This document shows positions 42,997-51,035 of a stretch of DNA of 64,000 nt, in pieces; within the stretch, counting starts at the first letter, position 1, and each line of letters starts with the position of its first letter. The stretch comes from Ochrobactrum sp. Q0168 (GTDB lineage: Bacteria > Pseudomonadota > Alphaproteobacteria > Rhizobiales > Rhizobiaceae): positions 208,793 through 272,792 of the forward strand of contig NZ_JAELXQ010000006.1 in NCBI RefSeq assembly GCF_016427605.1. Direction: 5' to 3'. Made by a program: the position numbers and the translations under genes. The notes beneath the pieces are model-generated. The model searched no databases. It worked only from the letters and a program-made list of their open reading frames with translations, and was not told the origin of the DNA.

Positions 42997-43500
42997 TCAG
43001 GCAGCTTCGGCGTGACGATTGGCGGAGGTTTCAGCAAGCTGGGTGAGATCCTTGTCGGTCTGGCCCTCTTCCTGCAAGGTCTGATCAAGGAGTTTGGCCA
43101 CATCGTTGTAACCCAATGTCTGCGCCCAACGCTTCAAAGTGCCATAACGGGTTATTTCGTAATGCTCCACTGCCTGAGCGGAAGAGATCAAGCCTGCATC
43201 CAAAGCGGGGGTGTCGGAAAACTCTTCGATGATCTCCTCGCCTTCGGCAATGATACCTTCAATCGCCTCGCATGTTTTGCCCTGAGCGCGCTTTCCGAGA
43301 ATCTCGAAACATTGCTGCAAGCGTTCAATATGCCCCTCTGTCTGGTCGCGGTGTTTCATGAAGGCGTTTTTTAGCTTTTCATCTTCAGCCGCACGCGCCA
43401 TTTTTGGAAGTGTTTTCAATATCTTGCGTTCAGCATAGTATATATCTTTCAGCGTATCATAAAAAAGATCCTCAAGAGTGCGTTGCTTGGTTCTGGCCAT
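42997..43500 (-). CDS. YciE/YciF-type ferritin-like protein (DUF892)
   Basis: 167 residues from the ATG with GGAGAG upstream. TLEDLFYDTLKDIYYAERKI is the family opening; the glutamates and histidines in DQTEGHIERLQQCFEILGK and AVEHYEITRYGTLKRWA could form a ferritin-like di-iron site. These proteins are classic general stress products with unclear activity. First gene of a three-gene operon under a GAAAC-type promoter. Confidence 0.87.
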   Translation of the reverse strand: MARTKQRTLEDLFYDTLKDIYYAERKILKTLPKMARAAEDEKLKNAFMKHRDQTEGHIERLQQCFEILGKRAQGKTCEAIEGIIAEGEEIIEEFSDTPALDAGLISSAQAVEHYEITRYGTLKRWAQTLGYNDVAKLLDQTLQEEGQTDKDLTQLAETSANRHAEAA

Positions 43501-43563
43501 TTCCAACTCTCCGTTTTCTTGTTTCGAAGTAAGTGTCGCTTTGTTGCAGCGACAGGCCAACCC

Positions 43564-43588
43564 AACCTATCAGGCGGCTATTTGTTTC
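43564..43588 (-). promoter_or_regulatory. EcfG-like promoter, GAAAC variant (YciE operon)
   Basis: Minus strand GAAAC, 17 bases, GTT (GAAAC-N16-GGTT), about 65 bases ahead of the YciE start. Confidence 0.5.
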
Positions 43589-43638
43589 ATCTTCCCCACG
43601 ATTTTTGTTTTCAAGACGGGAGATGCGACAGACAACGA

Positions 43639-43827
43639 TCAGGATTTGGATGCATGTTTAGGTTTCCCCTTTTGCTTCGTGGAAGCCATTTTCTCCAGCT
43701 CCGTCTCACTCATGGATTTTTCCATTTGCTTTGATGCACCACGCAGGCTGCCTTTGGCTTTGTCTCCGCGTTTGGCGGCGAGGGCGGCCCCGGCGGCTTG
43801 TTGCTGTGCTTTTGATTTTGCGGGCAT
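43639..43827 (-). CDS. DUF3008 small basic protein
   Basis: 62 residues matching DUF3008: MPAKSKAQQQAAGAALAAKR, LRGASKQMEKSMSETELEKM and STKQKGKPKHASKS. Lys/Ala-rich and helical; function unknown, often stress-linked. GCGGAGAAACAAC precedes the ATG. An EcfG promoter lies about 85 bases upstream. Confidence 0.82.
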   Translation of the reverse strand: MPAKSKAQQQAAGAALAAKRGDKAKGSLRGASKQMEKSMSETELEKMASTKQKGKPKHASKS

Positions 43828-43909
43828 GTTGTTTCTCCGCTATCGATACGCTCGTTGATGAACTGCCTGTTCCGCCACGCCTGAGCACGGAAGCGAAACA
43901 GCCCTACCA

Positions 43910-43934
43910 AACCGCGCGATGTCGGTATTGTTCC
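43910..43934 (-). promoter_or_regulatory. EcfG-type general stress promoter (DUF3008 gene)
   Basis: Minus strand GGAAC, 17 bases, GTT (GGAAC-N16-GGTT); leader of about 80 bases. Confidence 0.68.
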
Positions 43935-43958
43935 AAACGGACGGCAAACGAATGCCGA

Positions 43959-44240
43959 TTATTTGCGACCGCGCTGCTCATCCCGGCATTTCTTCGCGTC
44001 TTGACCTTGCATGCATTTGGTGTGCTTTTCGCTCCGGTCTTTACGATCATGCTTTGGTGGTTTAGCTTTTTCAGGAACGGGTACGTTTTCGGGTGCAGCA
44101 AGCTGCTGATTGGACGAAGGCGGCGGGTTTCCGGGCACTTCTGGTTCCTGTCCGCCTGACTGGGTCGGCATGCCGGGTGCTTGTGCAAACGCTGCAGTCG
44201 AAGTGACTGCAAAAGCTATCGCGAAAATGAACTGTTTCAT
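43959..44240 (-). CDS. Exported small Pro/Lys-rich protein
   Basis: 93 residues: a signal peptide (MKQFIFAIAFAVTSTAAFA-QA), a Pro-rich middle (GGQEPEVPGNPPPSSNQQ) and a basic C-terminus (KPPKHDRKDRSEKHTKCMQG). Residues C and KKCR near the end could form one disulfide. GAGGATAGAGCA precedes this ATG. Periplasmic; no family recognised. Confidence 0.68.
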   Translation of the reverse strand: MKQFIFAIAFAVTSTAAFAQAPGMPTQSGGQEPEVPGNPPPSSNQQLAAPENVPVPEKAKPPKHDRKDRSEKHTKCMQGQDAKKCRDEQRGRK

Positions 44241-44274
44241 TGCTCTATCCTCATCGCCGAATGATGAGTAGATC

Positions 44275-44299
44275 AACAGTCTCGCTGGAAAAATGTTCC
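44275..44299 (-). promoter_or_regulatory. EcfG-type general stress promoter (exported small protein gene)
   Basis: Minus strand GGAAC, 17 bases, GTT, about 35 bases ahead of the start. It is the last such site in the island. Confidence 0.7.
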
Positions 44300-44414
44300 G
44301 ACAGGTGCGATGCGTCCACAGCGTCGATGATGCGGGTTTTGACTGTCAGTGAAGCAAATTGACGGGCGGATTGCTGGAGCCGCCACGCCACTTTGCTCCT
44401 GATGGAAAAACCGA

Positions 44415-45611
44415 TCAGCGATTATTCATCAATGCTTGCACAAGATCAGCCTCCAGATCTTCCAGATCTTCGAGGCCGACAGAGATACGGATGAGCTGAG
44501 CGCCAATGCCCAGATCATTTTTCTGTTCTTCCGGTACAACCGCATGGGTGAGCGAAAAAGGATGCTGAATGAGGCTTTCCACGCTTCCAAGGCTGACAGC
44601 AAAGTGGAAATAGCGGGTGGAAGTCAAGATGCGTTCAACGCGCGCCAGATCACCTGCGACCTCAATGGAGATGACACAACCGAAATTGATCATCTGGTCC
44701 GCTGCCAGTTTATGCTGCGGATGGTTCGCCAAACCGGGATATACGACTCTGGTTAGCCCCAGTTCTTCAGCGCGTTGTTCGAGTCTGGTCGCGAGCTTCA
44801 GTGCTGTTTCCGACTGCCTGATGTTGCGAATTTCCAAGGTTTTCAGAGAGCGGTGCAAAAGAGCGCAATCGGTCGGCGACATGACGGAACCAAGCGCGTT
44901 TTGCAGATAACCCACCCGCTTTGCAAGTCCGGCAGGTGCGTTCGCCGACACCGCGACCACGCCACCCAAAAGGTCTGAATGCCCGTTCAGCATCTTCGTT
45001 GCTGAATGGACGACCACGTGAATTCCATAGTCAATTGGCCGCTGGCCAGCGGGCGATGAGAAAGTGCTGTCACAAACCGTAATCGCGCCTGCCTTCTTGC
45101 CCAATTCTGCAACCAGCGACAGATCAACGATGCGCAGCGTTGGGTTGGATGGAGTTTCAAACCACAGTAGGGCAGGTTTATGAACTGTGATGGCTTGGCG
45201 AAGAGCGGCTTCGTTGGAAAAATCCACGAAGTTCACATTATGTGCCGCCGTGATCGGCTTGACGTCGGCAAGCAGCCGATAGACGCCGCCATATAGATCA
45301 TTGTGGGCCAATATCGACGATCCCGCCGGCAGCGCTTCAATCAATGTCGCCGCTGCCGCAAGGCCGCTCGGAAAAACGAACGCGGCTTCTGCACCTTCAA
45401 GGTCTGCCAGGCAACGCTCGAGACCATTTCGGGTTGGATTGCCGCTACGCGTATAATCAAACCCCTTGCTCGCCCCGATGCCATCCTGCACATATGTCGT
45501 TGCATGGTAAATCGGCGGGATTACGGCTCCGGTCAATGGATCAGGTTCCTGACCGATATGGATTGCGCGCGTTGCAAAACCAGCCTGATTGCGAGGAGGA
45601 TTCTTGGCCAA
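44415..45611 (-). CDS. PLP-dependent Cys/Met metabolism enzyme (cystathionine lyase/gamma-synthase type)
   Basis: 398 residues. PLP lysine is in VVHSATKMLNGHSDLLGG, with YTRSGNPTRNGLERCLADLE near the start, WFETPSNPTLRIVDL and SLGSVESLIQHPFSLTH later: the standard Cys/Met_Meta_PP pattern. It could be a cystathionine gamma-lyase, beta-lyase or gamma-synthase; sequence by eye does not separate them. It stands alone, with no stress promoter, and marks the end of the stress island. Confidence 0.85.
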   Translation of the reverse strand: MAKNPPRNQAGFATRAIHIGQEPDPLTGAVIPPIYHATTYVQDGIGASKGFDYTRSGNPTRNGLERCLADLEGAEAAFVFPSGLAAAATLIEALPAGSSILAHNDLYGGVYRLLADVKPITAAHNVNFVDFSNEAALRQAITVHKPALLWFETPSNPTLRIVDLSLVAELGKKAGAITVCDSTFSSPAGQRPIDYGIHVVVHSATKMLNGHSDLLGGVVAVSANAPAGLAKRVGYLQNALGSVMSPTDCALLHRSLKTLEIRNIRQSETALKLATRLEQRAEELGLTRVVYPGLANHPQHKLAADQMINFGCVISIEVAGDLARVERILTSTRYFHFAVSLGSVESLIQHPFSLTHAVVPEEQKNDLGIGAQLIRISVGLEDLEDLEADLVQALMNNR

Positions 45612-45712
45612 TTTTCCGTCTTTCTATCGTTGGTCTGTGGTGCCGGTTTTGCGCAACGGGCGCTCACCGGATCGATAACAATTTTTGTGCCCAACCGAAC
45701 TTCGCACGTTTC

Positions 45713-46258
45713 TCAATAAGCGATCAGTTCGCTCGTATCCTTCAAATACAAGGGGTGGCCGGGCGAACCATTATTCGTGATCTTCAGCGCATGGAGCTTG
45801 ATATTGTTGCTGCGCAGCGTATCTGTGACAAGCTTACCATGATGGGCAAGTTTCTTATGAAGCGACCCGTATGCCATTACAACAATTGCTGCATTTTTGG
45901 CCTGTTCGAGGATTGTCTTCACATTTTCTTCAGTGCAGGGAACAACACCTTCTTCCAGCAACATTTTCGGGTGCGTGGCGCGGTAATCCATCACATTGCA
46001 TTTTACATAGCGGCTGTAGCCCCAGCGGCGCGTGAACTTTTGCTCTTTGAAAACCGTGGGATCGTCCACATCATAGGCGGCGGTGCTGGGGTTCATGCCA
46101 ATCCAGAGCACGTATCCGTCTTTATCGCCCCCGTCCCATTCTCGCGTCAAAAGACGACGATATCGACCGCATTCAGAAAAGACTGCGTCTCCTCTGATCT
46201 CCGGTTTGATTTTCAGACGAACCTTGCCACCTGGGTCATGGGATTCGTGATTCATCAT
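45713..46258 (-). CDS. DUF1643 protein
   Basis: 181 residues. GDAVFSECGRYRRLLTREWD, VLWIGMNPSTAAYDVDDPTV, FTRRWGYSRYVKCNVMDYRA and VVMAYGSLHKKL match DUF1643, a family with a uracil-DNA-glycosylase-like arrangement (GMNPS in place of GxxPG). It is often encoded near phage or repair genes; the activity is unknown. Preceded by a double ATG. The 198 bases upstream contain nothing recognised. Confidence 0.8.
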   Translation of the reverse strand: MMNHESHDPGGKVRLKIKPEIRGDAVFSECGRYRRLLTREWDGGDKDGYVLWIGMNPSTAAYDVDDPTVFKEQKFTRRWGYSRYVKCNVMDYRATHPKMLLEEGVVPCTEENVKTILEQAKNAAIVVMAYGSLHKKLAHHGKLVTDTLRSNNIKLHALKITNNGSPGHPLYLKDTSELIAY

Positions 46259-46456
46259 CTTTGTTTCTCGGGTTCCGTGGCCGTTATATCCTTCTGTGGA
46301 GGATTTAGCAGCCTATGGGCCGAACGCCTAGCGTATTATACCGAGGATTGGAATTTGCGACTTGGCTTCTTACCGATCTCGCCTTTGCAGCAGTCTGAAA
46401 TATGCAGTTGATGTGAGGAAGACGACTGTATACCGCCTTCCTCTTTTCCGAAATTA

Positions 46457-47182
46457 TCAAGCGTTAACAAACTGTTGTGAACTGCTGTTCTTCATGGGGT
46501 ATAGAGCGCTATTCGTGTTCCGGTTGACGGAATAAACATAGTGAAATGCATCCGCTCTACCACCTATGAGGCACACATCGTGGCGGCTCCAGTTCCATTG
46601 CTCCGCATCAAGCATTTTTTCGAATTTCAATGATACGGTTGCAGACCAGAAGCTTGCCGTTCCTGTCGGCGTCAAGGCGCGTTCAAGGGTAGCCAGACCA
46701 CTTTCGGAATAGATCGAGTTGTTTTGTTCTCTTACAAGGAAATCGGGGCCGTTATCGGTGTCCATCAAGATCAGATCGAATGTTGCAGGCTGCTGTCGTA
46801 ACGTCTCCATGACATCGCCGACCTGAAGCTCCACACGATGATCTTCGAGTGGATCATCAGCAAGATGACCAATAAAGGAATGGTTCCATTCGACAATTTC
46901 AGGAACGAGTTCGCATACGGTTATCTCAGTTTCCAGCGGAACGAAGTTCAGCGCCGCCCGCAGCGTGAAGCCCATGCCGAGCCCGCCGATGAGAATTTTT
47001 CTCGGCGTTTGAGGCAAAAATCTCAGCGAACGTTCCGCCAGGACGATCTCCGATTGGAAATTGACGTTCGACATCAATTCCAACCCGTTATATCGAATTT
47101 CGTAGATGTCGTCTCTTTGTCGCAACAATATTTCGTCGCCAGCGTCATTGCCGGCGCGCGCCAACTCAGTCCAGATTGCCAT
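46457..47182 (-). CDS. Spermidine synthase-like methyltransferase-fold protein
   Basis: 241 residues. The nucleotide-binding glycine motif is KILIGGLGMGFTLRAAL, the acidic residue that follows is in EITVCELVPEIVEWN, and FDLILMDTDNGPDFLV is motif IV. It belongs to the spermidine-synthase-like group without being a confirmed aminopropyltransferase; the N-terminal domain is short. The 287-base gap on its 5' side (to 47469) holds nothing I can name. Confidence 0.75.
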   Translation of the reverse strand: MAIWTELARAGNDAGDEILLRQRDDIYEIRYNGLELMSNVNFQSEIVLAERSLRFLPQTPRKILIGGLGMGFTLRAALNFVPLETEITVCELVPEIVEWNHSFIGHLADDPLEDHRVELQVGDVMETLRQQPATFDLILMDTDNGPDFLVREQNNSIYSESGLATLERALTPTGTASFWSATVSLKFEKMLDAEQWNWSRHDVCLIGGRADAFHYVYSVNRNTNSALYPMKNSSSQQFVNA

Positions 47183-47469
47183 TTAAAAACCCAAACGTTG
47201 AAAAGAACGACTGGCCTTGCCAGTGCGAACTGTATGTTTCGTGGTGATGGGAGTGTCGGGGTCGCTGCAACTTACGTGTGCAGCAACCCATTGGCATCGT
47301 CTGATCTGGCATCCATCATGAGAGGAAATGACGACACATTCTTCAAACCGTCGAATATAGAGAGCAAGATTTCAAGAATAGTCGTCATATCAAAATTCTG
47401 GATCACTTCATGATTGTGCTACCGTTTTCCTTTAGTATCAAAGTGGCATTTTTAATCAAGGTGCTGACC

Positions 47470-48369
47470 TTAATGTTGAATGGCAGCATAGTCCATTGCT
47501 TTCAGGTCCGAGAGCAGGCTTGGGCCCGTTGGCTCCCAACCAAGCTCTACCCGCGTTTTTGCACTTGAAGCCGGCATATCGAGGCTGGCGAACATCCCGA
47601 GCCACCCGAAATGGTCGGCGGCCTTGTCAGGCGAGAGGGAGATGATCGGTAGACCAAGACCTGTTCCAACGATTTGTGCAATGTCCCGGACGGCGATGCC
47701 TTCCTCGGCAACGGCATGATACCGTGCGCCGGCCTCACCTTTGTCGACAGCAAGGGCGTAAAGTTTGGCTACATCGAGAACATGCGCCGCTGGCCAGCGG
47801 TTCAAGCCTTCACCAATATATGCAACGGCTCCTTTTTCCCGCGAGACCTGAATGTATGGCGTAATGAGGCCTTGTTTCACCGTGTCATGTACCTGCGGTA
47901 GCCGCATGACAGACACGTTCACACCCTCTTCCAGCAAGCGTTGCGCCGCCAGTTCCGAGCCAATGCGCGGATTTGGATGATGCGAGTTGAATACGTCCTC
48001 CTTGGCGGGCTGACCATTGCCGGGATCGCCGAAGCCGGTGCCTGATGTTATCAGAAGCGAGCGGTTGGAGCCCTGGAGAACTGAACCTAACGCTTCGATG
48101 ACGCGGCGGTCTTTCTCGCAATTGGCCATGAAGTCGGAAAAGTCATGATCGAATGCAGTATGGATCACCGCGTCGGCATTGGCTGCGCCAGCGCGAATGC
48201 TGTCGAGATCTTCAAGCGTGCCTTTATGGACCTCGGCTCCCGCCGCAGCGAGCGCGTTCGCTCCGGCGTCCGAGCGGGTCATGCCAACCACCTGATGACC
48301 ACGGACAAGCAATTCGGGCACGATACGTGAGCCGATAAAACCGGTTGCGCCTGTGAGGAATATACGCAT
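47470..48369 (-). CDS. Extended SDR, NAD(P)-dependent epimerase/reductase
   Basis: 299 residues. MRIFLTGATGFIGSRIVPEL is the extended-SDR Rossmann motif. It is atypical in the active site: LLITSGTGFGD supplies a serine, but the usual YxxxK is not clear (RIGSELAAQRL stands near its place). Similar proteins are annotated as NmrA/epimerase-like reductases. Divergent from an XRE regulator across 97 bases, so probably controlled by it. Confidence 0.8.
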   Translation of the reverse strand: MRIFLTGATGFIGSRIVPELLVRGHQVVGMTRSDAGANALAAAGAEVHKGTLEDLDSIRAGAANADAVIHTAFDHDFSDFMANCEKDRRVIEALGSVLQGSNRSLLITSGTGFGDPGNGQPAKEDVFNSHHPNPRIGSELAAQRLLEEGVNVSVMRLPQVHDTVKQGLITPYIQVSREKGAVAYIGEGLNRWPAAHVLDVAKLYALAVDKGEAGARYHAVAEEGIAVRDIAQIVGTGLGLPIISLSPDKAADHFGWLGMFASLDMPASSAKTRVELGWEPTGPSLLSDLKAMDYAAIQH

Positions 48370-48466
48370 GTGTGTTTCTCCGTTTCTGTTGGAAAGGGAT
48401 TATCGCGTAATCTTTTTCATGTTAAAGTAGTGATCTTATCATGGTATAATAACCAACAGGATAGAC

Positions 48467-49297
48467 ATGCCATTTGAAAGCGAAAATCCACTGGGCCAGT
48501 TTTTGCGTGATCGTCGCATGCGTCTCGATCCGTTGGCATTCGGCTTTTCAGCAGAGCGGCGGCGAACACCGGGATTGCGGAGAGAAGAAGTCGCGCAGCG
48601 CGCCAATATCAGCCCGACATGGTATACGTGGCTGGAGCAGGGTCGCGGCGGCGCACCGTCAGCGGATGTTCTGGAGCGCATCGCCAAGGGACTGATGCTG
48701 ACCGAGCCGGAGCGGGTGCATCTCCATGTTCTGGCGTTTGGACACCCTCCGGAAGTGCGGTTTCACGAGCAGGATGGCATAACGCCGCGATTGCAGCGCG
48801 TGCTTGAAGCTATTCCCGCCAGCCCCGCACTTATCAGAACCGCGACCTGGGATGTTATTGCCTGGAACAAGGCTGCCAGCATAATCCTGACGGATTATGC
48901 AAAGCGTTCCCGGCGTGAGCGAAATATCTTGCGCATGATGTTCACGGATTCGCGAGTGAAAGCCATTCAGGAGGACTGGCTGCGTGTAGCAAGGTTCGTT
49001 GTGGGGGCCTTCAGGGCAGATGCAGCGCGTGCTGGTGCCGGCGCCGAAATTGCCCAACTCGTCGAAGAACTGACGCAGATGAGCCCGGAATTTGCATCTT
49101 TGTGGCGCGATAATGAGGTCGTTGGGTCGGGGGAGGGCGTCAAACGGCTGCATCATCCCGAACTTGGGCCGCTTGAGCTCGAGTTTTCGACATTTGCAAT
49201 CGATGGTCGTCCAGATCTCAATATGATGGTCTACACGCCAGCGACAATTCAAGTTGCCGAACGTATGCGAGCTTACCTTGCCAAGAGCGGGATGTGA
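48467..49297 (+). CDS. XRE-family regulator with MmyB-like ligand domain
   Basis: 276 residues. The helix-turn-helix is in TPGLRREEVAQRANISPTWY, followed by TWLEQGRGGAPSADVLERIA. The rest is the MmyB-like PAS-related domain (ATWDVIAWNKAASIILTDYA, FSTFAIDGRPDLNMMVYTPA) that binds fatty-acid-like ligands in Streptomyces MltR-type regulators. AGGATAG precedes the ATG. The divergent gap has a TTAT-CATGGT-ATAA dyad near the start codon that may be its site. In this family the target is usually the divergent SDR gene. Confidence 0.88.
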   Translation: MPFESENPLGQFLRDRRMRLDPLAFGFSAERRRTPGLRREEVAQRANISPTWYTWLEQGRGGAPSADVLERIAKGLMLTEPERVHLHVLAFGHPPEVRFHEQDGITPRLQRVLEAIPASPALIRTATWDVIAWNKAASIILTDYAKRSRRERNILRMMFTDSRVKAIQEDWLRVARFVVGAFRADAARAGAGAEIAQLVEELTQMSPEFASLWRDNEVVGSGEGVKRLHHPELGPLELEFSTFAIDGRPDLNMMVYTPATIQVAERMRAYLAKSGM

Positions 49298-49303
49298 CAC
49301 ATA

Positions 49304-49717
49304 TCAAGTTGACACCTTTTCGTAAGTGATTTCTTCGCCGTCTTCTTTGGTGAATGTCGTAACCGGATTGTCGAGAAGATCAAGGACTAGTTCCGAGGGA
49401 CGGCAGAGCCGGGTGCCAAGCGGTGTTTCCACAATAGGACGATTGATCAGGATGGGATGCGCCATCATGAAATCGATCAGCTCGTCATCCGCCCATTTTG
49501 GATCGGACAGGCCCAATTGTGCGTAGGGCGTGCCTTTCTCGCGCAAGAGCTGGCGGGGCGTTACCCGCATCGCTGTCAGCAACTCGACCAGTCTTTCGCG
49601 TGGTGGCGGATTTTGAATATATTCAATGACGACTGGTTCTTCTCCGCTGGCGCGGATCATCGCCAGCGTGTTGCGAGAGGTGCCACATTTCGGATTGTGG
49701 TAGATCGTAACAGTCAT
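49304..49717 (-). CDS. arsC: ArsC-type arsenate reductase
   Basis: 137 residues from the start with AGGAAAG upstream. The catalytic cysteine is C11 in YHNPKCGTSRNT. The oxyanion arginines of glutaredoxin-coupled ArsC appear in INRPIVETPLGTRLCRPSE. It reduces arsenate to arsenite with glutathione and glutaredoxin. No ars operon partner (ArsB/Acr3, ArsR) is adjacent, so it may be a general ArsC/YfgD-like member. The stop lies 6 bases from the convergent XRE gene. Confidence 0.87.
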   Translation of the reverse strand: MTVTIYHNPKCGTSRNTLAMIRASGEEPVVIEYIQNPPPRERLVELLTAMRVTPRQLLREKGTPYAQLGLSDPKWADDELIDFMMAHPILINRPIVETPLGTRLCRPSELVLDLLDNPVTTFTKEDGEEITYEKVST

Positions 49718-49820
49718 CGGCACTTTCCTGTTTCTAAGATTGGCGCGCAGATTATATGCCTTCATCTATGAAAAGGAGCCTTGTTTCAAGGCAACGGTGA
49801 CTCACCTGCAAGAAAAGATA

Positions 49821-49840
49821 GGGCCGCTTAGCTGCGGCCC
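49821..49840 (-). terminator. Rho-independent terminator of the secreted GlcG-type gene
   Basis: GGGCCGC and GCGGCCC pair around a 6-base loop. On the minus strand the stem is followed by TATCTTTTCTT. It lies 9 bases after the stop at 49850. Confidence 0.8.
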
Positions 49841-49849
49841 CGACTGTTC

Positions 49850-50332
49850 TTATTTTGCAACGATTGCCTGGATGCCAGCAAGTGCACATTCGGCATCTGT
49901 TGCGCCCGACGGTGCGCCGCCGACGCCAATTCCGCCCACCAGTGCATCGCCGATTTTGATCGGCAATCCGCCAGCTTGAATGACAAAGCGCGAATCCATA
50001 TCCCGCATGCCGCTATTGGCTGGCTTTGAAGCGATAAATTCTGCAAGTTCGCCGGAGTCGCGGCCAAGAGCCGCCGCCGTAAACGCTTTTCCTGTGGCGC
50101 TATTGCCGGTGTGCGGACCGGAAAGGTCGGCTTTCAGCAGAACTTTCGTCGATCCATCACGCGCTACAACTGCAACGCTCACATTGTTCCCCTTGGCGAC
50201 ACACGCATCCAGCGCCGCCTGAGCAGCCTTGGTTGCCAGATCGAGCGGCAAATAAGGCGTCGTGGGAAGAGTCTGAGCGAAAGCGGTAGCCGGAGCCATC
50301 GACAAAGCGATAATTGCAACTTTACGGATCAT
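49850..50332 (-). CDS. Secreted GlcG/HbpS-type heme-binding-like protein (DUF336)
   Basis: 160 residues: signal peptide (RKVAIIALSMAPATAFA-QT) followed by a GlcG/HbpS domain (LDLATKAAQAALDACVAKGN, SVAVVARDGSTKVLLKADLS, GGLPIKIGDALVGGIGVGGA). HbpS proteins bind heme and signal redox state to a sensor kinase in Streptomyces; here a sensor kinase and regulator are encoded just upstream, which may be meaningful. GAGGAAC precedes this ATG; the longer frame to 50431 would overlap the regulator gene. Confidence 0.82.
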   Translation of the reverse strand: MIRKVAIIALSMAPATAFAQTLPTTPYLPLDLATKAAQAALDACVAKGNNVSVAVVARDGSTKVLLKADLSGPHTGNSATGKAFTAAALGRDSGELAEFIASKPANSGMRDMDSRFVIQAGGLPIKIGDALVGGIGVGGAPSGATDAECALAGIQAIVAK

Positions 50333-50417
50333 GGTTGTTCCTCGGTTTCGATGGGTGTGATCTAACTCCGCCCGCCCTGAAACTGAATCCGTAGCCTTTG
50401 CGATCTTATCCGTAGAA

Positions 50418-51035
50418 CTACGGATTTGCATTTCCTTCGAGCCACAGGCGGGTCATTTCCGCCTGCGATGTGGTGCCCAGTTTTATACCAATGGCTGCCC
50501 GGTGGCTGTCTATGGTTCGTGGAGATAAACCAAGACCATCCGCAATCTGCCGGGTGGTGAAGCCTTGTGCAATACGGTCCAGCACCTCGTGCTCACGGGC
50601 CGTCAGCATGTCGAGCAGGGCAAGTGTTTCAGCTCTCAGCGCCTTGCTGCCCAACATATGGTCCAGCAATTGCTGCGCTTTCTGGATTGCATCGATCAGG
50701 TCCTGTTCATCGACGGGTTTGGAAAGATAATCGACTGCACCGTTGCGGAACGCGCGGCGGCAGGCTTCGATATCGCCGTGGCCGGAAATAATGACCACAG
50801 GCCAGTCGATTTTCTGTGCCGCCAAAACTTCCTGCAGTTTAAGGCCCGTCATCACCGGCATACGAATGTCGAAAATCAGGCATCCCGGCGTCAGTCGTGG
50901 CAATTGTGCCAGAAATGCCGACGGATCGGCAAAAGTCTTGACCTCAATGTCGATGGTCGAGAGCAGGAGGCTAAGCGCTTTTCTGACCGCTGCATCGTCA
51001 TCCACGAGATAAACAGGCTGAACCATCAGTTTCAA
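50418..51035 (-). CDS. FixJ/NarL-type response regulator
   Basis: 205 residues. Receiver with acidic pair in VYLVDDDAAVRK, phospho-acceptor D56 in CLIFDIRMP, and the lysine in VDYLSKPVDEQDL. LuxR-type DNA-binding domain: LTAREHEVLDRIAQGFTTRQ, IADGLGLSPRTIDSHRAAI. Its start overlaps the kinase stop by 4 bases. It probably activates the GlcG-type gene downstream or targets outside the window. Confidence 0.9.
   Translation of the reverse strand: MKLMVQPVYLVDDDAAVRKALSLLLSTIDIEVKTFADPSAFLAQLPRLTPGCLIFDIRMPVMTGLKLQEVLAAQKIDWPVVIISGHGDIEACRRAFRNGAVDYLSKPVDEQDLIDAIQKAQQLLDHMLGSKALRAETLALLDMLTAREHEVLDRIAQGFTTRQIADGLGLSPRTIDSHRAAIGIKLGTTSQAEMTRLWLEGNANP

Noticed and set aside
43850..43880. GTTCC at 43880 as the stress promoter of the DUF3008 gene
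   Set aside because: No AAC at the required distance; the site at 43910-43934 fits exactly.
45344..46411. 355-codon plus-strand frame
   Set aside because: Antisense to DUF1643 and the start of the PLP enzyme; low-quality composition.
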